Assembly (NCBI RefSeq): GCF_036226685.1
Contig: NZ_CP109009.1
Location: 5,979,501 to 6,043,500 of the forward strand
Source: Streptomyces sp. NBC_00690
Lineage (GTDB): Bacteria > Actinomycetota > Actinomycetes > Streptomycetales > Streptomycetaceae
DNA length: 64,000 nucleotides
Reading direction: 5' to 3'
The notes beneath the pieces were generated by a model. It saw only the letters and a list, made by a program, of their open reading frames with translations. It did no database searches and was not told where the DNA came from. Of the stretch, positions 49,460 to 60,999 are shown one piece after another. Each line of letters starts with the position of its first letter. The first letter of the stretch is position 1. The position numbers and the translations under genes are program-made.

Positions 49460-51811
49460 TCACTCGGGGCGCAACCACACCGTCGCCAGCGGTGGCAGGG
49501 TCACTTCGAGGCTCATCGGACGGCCATGGGCGCCGATCGGCTGGGCCTTGCGGGGGTCCGGGCTCACCACCCCGCCACCGCCGTAGAGAGCCGCGTCCGT
49601 GTTCAGCACCTCCACCCAGGCGGCGAACTCCTCCGGCACCCCGAGCCGGTAGTCGTGCCGCACCACGGGGGAGAAGTTGCTGACCGCGAGCAGGGGTTCG
49701 CCCGCGGTGTCATAGCGGAGGAACGCGAACACGTTGTCGTCGGCCGCATTGCCCTCCACCCAGGCGAAGCCGCCGGGGTCGGTGTCCCGCGCCCACAGCG
49801 CGGGAAGCGCCGCGTACACGGCGTTCAGATCGCGCACCAGCAGCCGCACCCCGCGGTGGTCGGCCTCGGCCGCGTAGGAGGGGTCCAGCAGCCACCAGTC
49901 CGGTCCGTGCCCCTCGGACCACTCCGCACCCTGTGCGAACTCCTGCCCCATGAAGAGCAGTTGCTTGCCGGGATGGGCCCACATGAAGCCGAGGTAGGCC
50001 CGGTGGTTGGCGCGCTGCTGCCACCAGTCGCCCGGCATCTTGCTCACCAGCGACCGCTTGCCGTGCACGACCTCGTCGTGCGAGATCGGCAGGACGTAGT
50101 TCTCGCTGTATGCGTACACCATCGAGAACGTCATCTCATGGTGGTGGAACTTGCGGTGCACCGGCTCGTGCCCCACGTAGCCCAGCGAATCGTGCATCCA
50201 CCCCATGTTCCACTTCAGTCCGAAGCCGAGCCCGCCGAAGCCGCCCGGCCCCACATGGTGGGTCGCCCGGGTCACCCCGTCCCAGGCGGTGGACTCCTCC
50301 GCGATCGTCACCACGCCCGGGCAGCGCCGGTAGACGGTGGCGTTCATCTCCTGGAGGAAGGCGACGGCGTCGAGGTTCTCCCGCCCGCCGTGCTCGTTGG
50401 GTGACCACTGGCCAGGACCGCGCGAGTAGTCGAGGTAGAGCATCGAGGCGACGGCGTCCACCCGGATGCCGTCGATGTGGAACTGTTCGCACCAGTAGAC
50501 GGCATTGGCGACCAGGAAGTTGCGGACCTCCTTGCGCCCGTAGTCGAACTCCAGCGTGCCCCAGTCGGGGTGGGCGGCCCGGGCCGGGTCGGGATGCTCG
50601 TAGAGCGGTCGGCCGTCGAAATCGGCCAACGCCCAGTCGTCCCGGGGGAAGTGCGCGGGCACCCAGTCCATGATCACGCCGATGCCGGCGCGATGCAGTG
50701 CGTCGACGAGGTGCCGGAAGTCGTCGGGGGAGCCCATGCGGGAGGTGGGCGCGTAGAAGCCGGTGACCTGATAGCCCCACGATCCGCCGAAGGGGTGCTC
50801 GGACACCGGCATGAACTCCACGTGCGTGAAGCCGAGGTCCTTCACATAGCGCGGTAGCTGATCGGCCAGCTGACGATAGGTCAGCCCCGGACGCCAGGAG
50901 GGCAGATGGAGCTCGTAGACCGACAGCGGGGACTCGTGCACGGGGCGATCGCCCCGGTGGGCCATCCACTCCTCGTCCCGCCACACGTGGTGGGATTCGG
51001 TGATCACGGACGCGGTGGCCGGTGGGACCTCAGCCTGTCGGGCCATCGGGTCGGCCCGTACGGTCGAGGAGCCGTCGGGGCGCATGATCCGGAACTTGTA
51101 CAGCGCGCCCGCGCCGACCCCTGGTACGAAGAGCTCCCACACTCCCGTCGCACCGAGCGATCGCATGGGGTGCCCGGTGCCGTCCCAGTAGGAGAAGTCG
51201 CCGAGGACCTGCACCCCGCGGGCATTGGGGGCCCAGACGGTGAACCGGGTGCCGCTGACCCCCTCGTGGACCATCGGATGGGCGCCCAGGGCCCGCCACA
51301 ACTCCTCGTGCCTGCCCTCCCCGATGAGATGGAGGTCGAGATCTCCGAGCGCGGGCAGGAACCGGTACGGGTCGTGGACCTCGACCTCTTGCTCCCCGCC
51401 CTCGGCGGCGTAGGTGACGAGCAGTCGGTAGTCGGGGGCCGTCCGCATGGGGAGCACCCCCGAGAAGAGTCCGTCCCCGTCCGCGGACAGCTTCGCCCGC
51501 AGCCCCTTGGCGATCACGGTCACCGTCTTCGCGTACGGCCGCAGCACCCGCAACTCGACGCCTGAGCGTCCGATCCGCGCCCCGAGGAGTGCGTGCGGGT
51601 CGTGGTGGCCGCCGCTCAGGAGCCGTTCCCGGTCTTCGGGGGCGAGTTCTCTGGCCGCCCCGACACCGCGGCTGGCACCTGATGACCGTGCCCCCGGAGC
51701 CGCGTTCCCCTTCCTGGCCTTGGTCTTCGCCTCCCGGGCCGATCTGGCGGTGGCTGCGGCGGTCGGCTCGGTCGGGGACGGGGACTTGCGCGACGGGGGG
51801 CGGGCGGTCAC
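49460..51811 (-). CDS. glgB: 1,4-alpha-glucan branching enzyme
   Basis: The 783-residue GH13 enzyme starts at GTG 51811 behind AAGGAGG. A disordered Ser/Ala/Arg N-terminus (1-55) precedes two beta-sandwich modules (about 75-290) and the catalytic barrel. Nucleophile Asp is in GIRVDAVASMLY, acid-base Glu in TIAEESTAWDG, and HD in ISHDEVVHGKRS. The all-beta C-domain ends the chain. It makes alpha-1,6 branches in the linear product of GlgE. Last gene of the leftward glgE-treS-mak-glgB run, 68 bp after mak. Confidence 0.96.
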   Translation of the reverse strand: MTARPPSRKSPSPTEPTAAATARSAREAKTKARKGNAAPGARSSGASRGVGAARELAPEDRERLLSGGHHDPHALLGARIGRSGVELRVLRPYAKTVTVIAKGLRAKLSADGDGLFSGVLPMRTAPDYRLLVTYAAEGGEQEVEVHDPYRFLPALGDLDLHLIGEGRHEELWRALGAHPMVHEGVSGTRFTVWAPNARGVQVLGDFSYWDGTGHPMRSLGATGVWELFVPGVGAGALYKFRIMRPDGSSTVRADPMARQAEVPPATASVITESHHVWRDEEWMAHRGDRPVHESPLSVYELHLPSWRPGLTYRQLADQLPRYVKDLGFTHVEFMPVSEHPFGGSWGYQVTGFYAPTSRMGSPDDFRHLVDALHRAGIGVIMDWVPAHFPRDDWALADFDGRPLYEHPDPARAAHPDWGTLEFDYGRKEVRNFLVANAVYWCEQFHIDGIRVDAVASMLYLDYSRGPGQWSPNEHGGRENLDAVAFLQEMNATVYRRCPGVVTIAEESTAWDGVTRATHHVGPGGFGGLGFGLKWNMGWMHDSLGYVGHEPVHRKFHHHEMTFSMVYAYSENYVLPISHDEVVHGKRSLVSKMPGDWWQQRANHRAYLGFMWAHPGKQLLFMGQEFAQGAEWSEGHGPDWWLLDPSYAAEADHRGVRLLVRDLNAVYAALPALWARDTDPGGFAWVEGNAADDNVFAFLRYDTAGEPLLAVSNFSPVVRHDYRLGVPEEFAAWVEVLNTDAALYGGGGVVSPDPRKAQPIGAHGRPMSLEVTLPPLATVWLRPE

Positions 51812-51879
51812 GGGGATGGGCCTCCTTGGCCGGATGGAGAGGGAGATCTGTGTGCGGATGGGGGGAGGGCGGGAGGGGG

Positions 51880-53358
51880 TCAGGCGAGGGCGGCGAGGCG
51901 TTCGATCGCGGCCATCGGCACCGGCAGCCAGCCCGGTCGGTGTCGGGCCTCGTAGACCACCTCGTACACCGCCTTGTCCGTTTCATAGGCGCGCAGCAGT
52001 TCAGGCTCGGCCCGTGGGTCGTCGCCCGAGCCCGCGGCGTACCCCTCGCAGTAGGCGTCCCTGCACTGCTCGGCCCAGGCGGGGTTCCAGGGGTTGTGGG
52101 AGCGGGCCGCGTAGTCGAAGGAACGCAGCATTCCGGCGATGTCCCGGACCGGGGGCTGGGGGCTGCGGCGTTCGCCGAGCGGGCGGGCGGGCTCCCCTTC
52201 GAAGTCGATCACCGACCAGTGGCCGGCCGCGGCGGCACCGGTCTGCGGGTGGGCCAACTGCCCGGTGGAGGCCAGCGGTGCACTCGGGGGCGCGCCCGCC
52301 AGGGCGGGTGAGGCCCGGCCGCCGCGCTCCGCGCTCTGGTAGAGGGCCTGGCCCAGATGGAGGTCGCCGTGCACCCGTTGCGCCCGCCAGGTGCGACCGC
52401 CCCTGCCGAGTGCCGCGACCGCGTCGAAGGCCGTGCCGAGGCGGGGTGCGTAGGGCAGCAGGGCGGGGACCGCCCGGGCCGCCTCGTTCAGACGTCGGCG
52501 CATCGCCCTGGCCAGGTGCTCGGTGTGTTCGTGGCGCAGCAGCACGGTCGGCAGGGCTTCGGCGAGCGCGGTGTGCACCTCGGCGGTCACCAGACCGAGC
52601 GCCCGGGCCTCGTCGGTGAACGGTCGTCCCGCGGCCAGCGCGTCGAGCGCGAGTCGCCAGCCGTCGTGGGAGCCGCGCAGATAGGGCTGGAGCACCCCGA
52701 GGGTGTGGGGTTGCGCCGCGGTGGACTCGTACCAGGCCACCGGTACGGGGACCCGTCCACAGCCCGCCCTGGCCAGGGCGAGGGGCAGCTCCAGATCGGG
52801 GTTGGGGCCGGTCTGGACGCGTCGGAACACCTTGAGGATGTAGTCGTCCCCGTAGATCAGCGAGGAGTTGGACTGCTCGGCGTCCAGCGGCCGTGCGGTG
52901 AGGCCACCGGGGACGGCGGGGGCCCGGTCGAATCGGGAGAACCGCAGGGTGCCGAGGGTGCCGGGGGTGCGCAGCCGCTCCAGGACCAGTTCGGCGAGTC
53001 GGGGGTCGTGCAGCCCCTCGTAGACCGTCCGTCCGGCCAGCGGACCATCCGTCGGGCGGCCGATCAGGGCGGGGGCGAGACGCGGCGGCAGTACGTCCCG
53101 CACACCGAGCAGCAGTTGGTAGCAGTCCTTGGCGCCGCCGGCCGGCAGCCCCGGCTGTTCGACCTCCACGAGCAGGTGCACGAGTCCCGCGCCGGGCCCG
53201 GTCAGCGGAAGCAGCTCGGTCGCGCAGACGAGTGAGACACCGGTGACGGGATGGCCCTTTCCGGCGAACCAGCGCTGGCGCGGCAGCCAGTCGAGCAGGA
53301 GCGGCACGAGCGAGGGGAGGAGCGCCACAGGAGTACGAGTGGATGCAGCCTCCGCCAT
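51880..53358 (-). CDS. mak: Maltokinase
   Basis: ATG 53358 (MAEAASTRTPVALLPSLVP), behind AAAGGA, gives 492 residues. An N-terminal cap domain (about 15-150) is followed by a kinase-like fold: SSLIYGDDYILKVFRR (Lys for ATP), catalytic VHGDLHLGQ, metal-binding VIDFEGEPARP and PVRDIAGMLRSFDYAA. It phosphorylates maltose to maltose 1-phosphate, the GlgE donor. It is separated from treS by 486 bp, longer than other gaps in this run, so it may have its own promoter. In several actinobacteria treS and mak are fused; here they are separate. Confidence 0.94.
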   Translation of the reverse strand: MAEAASTRTPVALLPSLVPLLLDWLPRQRWFAGKGHPVTGVSLVCATELLPLTGPGAGLVHLLVEVEQPGLPAGGAKDCYQLLLGVRDVLPPRLAPALIGRPTDGPLAGRTVYEGLHDPRLAELVLERLRTPGTLGTLRFSRFDRAPAVPGGLTARPLDAEQSNSSLIYGDDYILKVFRRVQTGPNPDLELPLALARAGCGRVPVPVAWYESTAAQPHTLGVLQPYLRGSHDGWRLALDALAAGRPFTDEARALGLVTAEVHTALAEALPTVLLRHEHTEHLARAMRRRLNEAARAVPALLPYAPRLGTAFDAVAALGRGGRTWRAQRVHGDLHLGQALYQSAERGGRASPALAGAPPSAPLASTGQLAHPQTGAAAAGHWSVIDFEGEPARPLGERRSPQPPVRDIAGMLRSFDYAARSHNPWNPAWAEQCRDAYCEGYAAGSGDDPRAEPELLRAYETDKAVYEVVYEARHRPGWLPVPMAAIERLAALA

Positions 53359-53844
53359 GGAATCGCGTCCTTTCCCCGATTTGTGCGGTCCGCACCCTTT
53401 TCGCACTTAATGAGGAAAGTGTCCAGGATCATGGCGTTGACTGTCCGGCGGCACGCGGGGGTGAGCGGCAGAGTGCCCGACCAAGGGCCGGGGAATCCGC
53501 TCGGCAGGCGGTACGGGATGAGAGCCGGCCCGGCAGCCGATGCGCTGCGCAATGCTGCGTGGCGTGGCGAGGAGGCGCGGGCGCCGCGGACCCCGGGCGC
53601 GATGGACCGGTGGTGCGACGGCTGACGTCGCCTCGGACACCGGGGGGTGTCGGCGCAGGCCCGACGGCGTACGGCTGCTTGCAGCGGCTCGAACCTGGTC
53701 GGACACGCGGTCGTACGGCCGAACGCCGGAGCCGAGGGCCCGGGGGCACAAAGATCGTCCGAGCTCGGGGCAGGAAAGTCCAGGGACGGTAGGTCGGCCA
53801 GGCCCGTGGGCGTTCGGCCGTGGGGGACCCACCGTCCCCTCGGG
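53359..53844. other. 486-bp gene-free gap between treS and mak
   Basis: No supported gene. GTGCGGTCCGCAC at 53383-53395 is a perfect palindrome around a central T, 25 bases upstream of the mak start and a possible operator. An A/T-rich patch (53400-53415) could hold a mak promoter. The remainder shows nothing clear. Confidence 0.5.
53383..53395. promoter_or_regulatory. Palindrome GTGCGGTCCGCAC upstream of mak
   Basis: A perfect 13-bp palindrome 25 bases before the mak ATG, positioned as an operator or in the 5' leader. Confidence 0.4.
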
Positions 53845-55580
<1,736 letters not shown>

Positions 55581-55584
<4 letters not shown>

Positions 55585-57569
55585 GATGTGGGTGACCCTC
55601 CGATCGGCGGGGACGGTCGCAGAACAGCGAGGTGCGCGGGCCTGCGGCCCGGCTCTAGGCGCACGTACGAGGCTCTGCCCCAGTGATAGGTCTCGCCGGT
55701 GAGCTCGTCGCGCACCGGGGCGGTCTCGTGCCATGCGAGGCCGAGTCGCGGCATGTCCAACGAGACCGTGGCCTCCTGGGTGTGGTGGGGGTCGAGGTTG
55801 ACCATCACGATCACCGTGTTCGAGCCGGAACGTTTCGAGTAGGCGATCACCGCGTCGTTGTCGGTGTGATGGAAGTGAATGTTCCGCAATTGTTGGAGTG
55901 CGGGATTGCGCCGTCTGATCCGGTTGAGCGCGGTGATCAAGGGGGTGATGGTCAGGCCCTCCCGTTCCGCGGTCTCCCAGTCGCGCGGGCGCAACTGGTA
56001 CTTCTCCGAGTTCAGATACTCCTCGCTCCCCTCTCGCACCGGAGCGCTCTCGCAGAGTTCGTAGCCCGCGTACATCCCCCACGACGGGGACAGGGTCGCC
56101 GCCAGCACCGCCCGCGCCTCGAACGCCGGCCGGCCGCCGTGCTGGAGGTGGGCCGGGAGGATGTCCGGGGTGTTGACGAAGAAGTTCGGGCGCATGACCG
56201 AAGCGGAATCGCCGGCCAACTCGGTGACGTACTCGGTCAACTCATGCTTGGACGTGCGCCAGGTGAAGTACGTGTACGACTGCTGGAAGCCCACGGACGC
56301 CAGGGCCCGCATCATCGCCGGACGGGTGAACGCCTCGGCGAGGAAGATCACGTCCGGGTCGGTGCCGTTGATGTCCGCGATCACCTGTTCCCAGAAGACG
56401 ACCGGTTTGGTGTGGGGGTTGTCCACCCGGAAGATGCGCACCCCGCGGTCCATCCAGAAACGCAGCACCCGGACCGACTCGGCCACCAGACCGGGCATGT
56501 CCGCGTCGAAGGAGATGGGATAGATGTCCTGGTACTTCTTCGGCGGGTTCTCCGCGTAGGCGATCGAGCCGTCGGCGCGGTGGCGGAACCACTCGGGGTG
56601 CTCGCGCACCCAGGGGTGGTCGGGCGAGCACTGGAGGGCGAAGTCCAGGGCCACTTCGAGGCGTAGTGCCCGGGCCGCGACCATGAAGTGGTCGAAGTCG
56701 GGGAGGGTGCCGAGATCGGGGTGGACGGCGTCGTGACCGCCGTCGGGGGAGCCGATCGCCCAGGGGACGCCCACATCATGGGTGCTGGGGGAGAGGCTGT
56801 TGTTGCGGCCCTTGCGGAAGGTCGTGCCGATGGGGTGGATGGGCGATAGGTAGACCACGTCGAAGCCCATGGCCGCGATGGCGGGCAGCCGTTCGGCCGC
56901 AGTCCTGAAGGTGCCGGACCTGGGTGCTCTGCCCCGGGTGACCTTGGCGCCCTCGGAGCGGGGGAACATCTCGTACCAGGAGCCGTACAGCGCCCTGCGC
57001 CGCTCGACGACCAGGGGCAGCGGCTCGGACGTGCTGACCAACTCCCGCAACGGATGGCGGGCGAGGGCGGCGACGGCGTCCGGGGCGAGCGCCGCGGCGA
57101 GTCGGGCGGCTGCGGAGCGCCGGCCGTCGCGCAGTCCGTCCACCGCGGTGAGCACCGCTTCCCTGCCGTCCTTCTTGGGCACTCCACCGGCGGCCCGCTC
57201 GTACAGCTGTGCGCCTTCGGCGAGTACGAGGGCGGTGTCGATGCCCGCCGGAATCTTGATCCGGGCCTCCCGCAGCCAACTGGCGACCGGATCGCTCCAC
57301 GCCTCGACGTAGAAGCTCCAACGGCCTTCGGCCCGCGGGGTGACGTCGGCGCCCCAACGATCGGTGCCGGGGGCCAACTCCCGCAGCGGGGTCCACGGCC
57401 CGGGACGGCCGCCGGGGTCGCGCAGCACGACATTGGCGGCGACTGCCTCGTGCCCTTCGCGGAACACGGTGGCGCTGACCTGGAAGGTCTCGCCGACGAC
57501 GGCCTTCGCGGGCCTTCTGCCGCCATCGACTTGGGGACTCACGTCCAGGACGGGGATACGACCGATCAT
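55581..57569 (-). CDS. glgE: Maltosyltransferase GlgE
   Basis: The 662-residue GH13_3 enzyme begins [17 protein letters not shown]. An N-terminal beta domain (about 10-110) and helical insertion (about 115-195) precede the catalytic barrel. Nucleophile Asp383 ([10 protein letters not shown]) and acid-base Glu412 (FLAEAFTRP) are 29 residues apart, as in the characterised Streptomyces enzyme. The maltose 1-phosphate pocket motif [18 protein letters not shown] is intact. It extends alpha-1,4-glucan using maltose 1-phosphate. First gene of the operon, divergent from glgP. Confidence 0.96.
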
Positions 57570-58130
57570 GGGCTCACCTGAGGGCTGTGCGGGCTGGACA
57601 GGATGAGAGCTCGGGACATTGCGCTGAATCTATGTAGTTCACCAGATTTGCGACTTTGCATGAACTTTCTCGCTATTTGTAGTCCTGGAGCGATCGTCGG
57701 CGAGCCGTGGGCCCGGTCGCCCCCGTCCGCGTTCACCCGGTGGGCGGAAGAACCCGGTGCCACCGGCAGGGTGTGGGCATCCCCTCCCTCAGCCTTCGGC
57801 CGGCTCTCGACGGACGGCCACCCGTGCACCCCCTCCTCGGGCTCCGGTCGGGAACCGAATGGGACGACGACCCGCGTGCGTCACGCGCACACGCCCTTCT
57901 GGTAGCCGGATGCCGGCACGGGCACAGAGGGTGAGCCTTTCCGGGTTCGGAGCGGGCAACCGGTCATTTCCCGTCGACCGGGAGCACCGCGGCGCACGCC
58001 CGGAGCGACGCTCCAGCAGGACCGCCCGCCCCACGGCGAACGGTCCCCCTACCGTCGTTCGGTGACGGACCGACGGCCACACCGTCGTGCGTCCCCTGGG
58101 ATGCCCACCTCCCCTGCGAAGGTGGGACCC
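57570..58130. other. Divergent glgE/glgP control region
   Basis: 561 bp without a gene. A/T-rich sequence at 57620-57685, containing TTGCGAC and TTGCATGAAC words and a leftward TACATA that could be a glgE -10, is the likely glgE promoter. The glgP side is G+C-rich and ends in a hairpin over its ribosome site. Confidence 0.55.
58104..58126 (+). promoter_or_regulatory. Hairpin covering the glgP ribosome-binding site
   Basis: CCCACCT (58104-58110) pairs exactly with AGGTGGG (58120-58126), which is the Shine-Dalgarno five bases before the GTG at 58131. Folding would hide the site. Confidence 0.45.
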
Positions 58131-60827
58131 GTGAAGGCCATTCGTCGATTCACCGTCCGCCCAGTCCTCCCCGAGCCCCTCCGCCCCCTCAGCGACCTCG
58201 CACGCAATCTGCGCTGGTCCTGGCACACCGAGACCCGTGACCTCTTCCAGGCAGTCGACCCCGAGGGCTGGCAGGCAGCCGGGGGCGACCCCGTGCGGCT
58301 CCTCGGCTCCGTGTCCGCAGCCAGACTCGCCGAGCTCGCCGGGGACCGGAGGTTCCTGCGCCGGCTGACCGCCACCGCCGACGACCTGGACGACTATCTG
58401 CACGGCCGCAGGTGGTACCAGACCCAGAGCCCCGAAGACCCCTACCGCGGCGGCCTCGACCCGGTCACCGGTCGCACCGAGACCCCGTTCCCCCAAGCCG
58501 TCGCCTACTTCTCCCCCGAGTTCGGCGTCACCGCGGCCCTTCCCCAGTACTCAGGCGGCCTCGGCATCCTCGCCGGGGACCACCTCAAGGCCGCCAGCGA
58601 CCTCGGCGTACCGCTCATCGGCGTGGGGCTGCTCTACCGCCACGGGTACTTCCGCCAGTCCCTGTCACGGGACGGCTGGCAGTTGGAGCACTATCCCGTG
58701 CTCGACCCCAATGAACTCCCCGTCACCCTGCTGCGCGAACCCGACGGCGATCCCGCTCACATCTGCCTCGCCCTGCCCGGCGGACGCGCCCTGCGCGCCC
58801 ACATCTGGGTCGCCCAGGTCGGCCGCGTACCCCTGCTGATGCTCGACTCGGACGTGGAGGAGAACGCACCGGGCGAACGGGATGTCACCGACCGCCTCTA
58901 CGGCGGAGGCGGGGAACACCGCCTGTTGCAGGAGATGCTGTTGGGGATCGGTGGTGTACGGGCCCTCCGCCTGTACTGCCGTCTCACCGGACACCCCGCG
59001 CCCGAGGTCTTCCACACCAACGAGGGGCACGCCGGGTTCCTCGGCCTCGAACGCATCCGCGAACTCGGCCAGGCCGCCGAAAAGGCCGGCCAGGGACTGG
59101 ACTTCGACGCAGCCCTGGAAGCCGTACGCGCCGGAACCGTCTTCACCACCCACACCCCCGTCCCCGCCGGAATCGACCGCTTCGACACCGAACTCATCGC
59201 CCGACACTTCGGCGAGCGCGCCGAACTGCCCACCGTGCCCCTGGACCGCATCCTCGAACTCGGCCAGGAGAGCTACCCCGGCGGCGAGCCGCGCCTGTTC
59301 AACATGGCCGTCATGGGCCTGCGCCTCGCCCAGCGCGCCAACGGGGTCTCCACACTGCACGGAGCCGTCAGCCGTCAGATGTTCGCCGGACTGTGGCCCG
59401 GCTTCGACGACGACGAAGTCCCCATCACCTCCATCACCAACGGGGTCCACGCACCCACCTGGATCGCCCCCCAGGTGCTAAGGCTCGCAGTCCGCCGCAT
59501 CGGCACCGGCCGAGCGGAGGATGCGCTCTCCTCGGGCGCATCCGAACGATGGGACTCCGTCGCCGGCATCCCCGACGCCGATGTGTGGGAACTCCGCCGT
59601 GAACTGCGCGAACAACTCGTCGGCGAGGTCCGGGCACGACTGCGCGCCTCCTGGCGGCAACGCGGCGCCGGCGCGGCCGAACTGGGCTGGGTGGACTCCG
59701 TGCTCGACCCCGAGGTGCTGACCATCGGCTTCGCCCGGCGCGTCCCCTCGTACAAGAGACTCACCCTCATGCTGCGCGACCGCGAGAGGCTGCGCGAACT
59801 CCTGCTGCACCCCACCCGACCGGTGCAGATCGTCGTCGCGGGCAAGGCCCACCCGGCCGACGACGGCGGCAAGCGCCTGGTCCAGGAACTCGTACGGTTC
59901 GCCGACGACCCACGGGTGCGGCACCGCATCGTCTTCCTGCCGGACTACGGCATGGGCATGGCGCAGAAGCTCTACCCGGGCTGCGACGTCTGGCTCAACA
60001 ACCCGCTGCGCCCCCTGGAAGCCTGCGGCACCAGCGGAATGAAGGCCGCGCTCAACGGCGGACTCAACCTGTCCGTCCTCGACGGCTGGTGGGACGAGTG
60101 GTACGACTCCGACTTCGGCTGGGCGATCCCCACCGCCGACGGCTCCGCCACCGGCGAGGAGCGCCGCGACGACCTGGAGTCCGCAGCGCTCTACGAACTC
60201 ATCGAGAACCGTGTGGCACCGCTGTTCTACGACCGGAGTCCGGAGGGAGTACCGCGGCGCTGGACCGAAATGGTCCGCCGCACCCTGGCCGTCCTCGGCC
60301 CCAAGGTCCTCGCGGGCCGCATGGTCCGCGAGTACGTGGAACGGCTCTACGTGCCCGCCGCCCGCGCCCACCGACTGCTCGACACCGACACCGCCCGCGA
60401 ACTCGCCGACTGGAAGCACCGCATCCGGGGCGCGTGGTCACGCGTCGCGGTCGACCATGTGGAGACGCTGGAGCAGGGCGGCGACGATCGGGACGTGGAA
60501 CTGGGTGCCACCCTGGTGCTGCGCGCCCGGGTGGCACTGGGCGAACTGCACCCCGAGGACGTGGAGGTCCAGGCGGTGGCCGGCCGGGTCGATGCGGACG
60601 ACACCATCGGAGAGTCCCGCACCTCGCCCCTCAAACCGGTCGGAGGCGGCCCCGACCTGGAGGGCCGCTGGATCTACGAAGGCCCTCTGACCCTGGCCCA
60701 CACGGGCTCCTTCGGCTACACCGTCCGCGTACTGCCGGCCCACCGCCTCCTGGCGTCCAGCGCGGACCTGGGGCTGGTGGCGTTGCCGATGGAGACGGTG
60801 GGGGAGGCGGGAGTACTCCTGCGCTGA
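58131..60827 (+). CDS. glgP: Alpha-glucan phosphorylase
   Basis: The 898-residue protein, from GTG 58131 (KAIRRFTVRPVLPEPLRPL), is a GT35 phosphorylase of the shorter type. It has VAYFSPEFGVTAALPQYSGGLGILAGDHLKA (in parts), TNEGHAGFLGLERI, the substrate-site FTTHTPVPAG and the pyridoxal-phosphate motif EACGTSGMKAALNG with its Lys. A C-terminal Ig-like domain (about 770-898) ends the chain. It releases glucose 1-phosphate from glucan, the degradative arm beside the GlgE synthesis operon. Confidence 0.95.
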   Translation: MKAIRRFTVRPVLPEPLRPLSDLARNLRWSWHTETRDLFQAVDPEGWQAAGGDPVRLLGSVSAARLAELAGDRRFLRRLTATADDLDDYLHGRRWYQTQSPEDPYRGGLDPVTGRTETPFPQAVAYFSPEFGVTAALPQYSGGLGILAGDHLKAASDLGVPLIGVGLLYRHGYFRQSLSRDGWQLEHYPVLDPNELPVTLLREPDGDPAHICLALPGGRALRAHIWVAQVGRVPLLMLDSDVEENAPGERDVTDRLYGGGGEHRLLQEMLLGIGGVRALRLYCRLTGHPAPEVFHTNEGHAGFLGLERIRELGQAAEKAGQGLDFDAALEAVRAGTVFTTHTPVPAGIDRFDTELIARHFGERAELPTVPLDRILELGQESYPGGEPRLFNMAVMGLRLAQRANGVSTLHGAVSRQMFAGLWPGFDDDEVPITSITNGVHAPTWIAPQVLRLAVRRIGTGRAEDALSSGASERWDSVAGIPDADVWELRRELREQLVGEVRARLRASWRQRGAGAAELGWVDSVLDPEVLTIGFARRVPSYKRLTLMLRDRERLRELLLHPTRPVQIVVAGKAHPADDGGKRLVQELVRFADDPRVRHRIVFLPDYGMGMAQKLYPGCDVWLNNPLRPLEACGTSGMKAALNGGLNLSVLDGWWDEWYDSDFGWAIPTADGSATGEERRDDLESAALYELIENRVAPLFYDRSPEGVPRRWTEMVRRTLAVLGPKVLAGRMVREYVERLYVPAARAHRLLDTDTARELADWKHRIRGAWSRVAVDHVETLEQGGDDRDVELGATLVLRARVALGELHPEDVEVQAVAGRVDADDTIGESRTSPLKPVGGGPDLEGRWIYEGPLTLAHTGSFGYTVRVLPAHRLLASSADLGLVALPMETVGEAGVLLR

Positions 60828-60999
60828 CACCGCCCGCTCCGGTTCGGCCCGCTCCACTCCGGTGCGACGACCGAGCCCGAAGGAGCAGCCGTGACGGCTG
60901 GGGTACGGATGCGTGCCCTGGCCGTCGGGGGGTCTCCGCGCCGCCCTGACTCTTTTCGCACGGGTTGGAGTGCGTTCGCACTGTCCGGTACGCCCGTGG

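Noticed and set aside
53429..53844. Genes in the treS-mak gap
   Set aside because: Frames on both strands are Arg/Gly/Pro-rich and have no start signal or family resemblance.
57960..57981. CCGGTC/GACCGG inverted repeat in the glgE-glgP region
   Set aside because: Short arms and G+C-rich context make chance likely.
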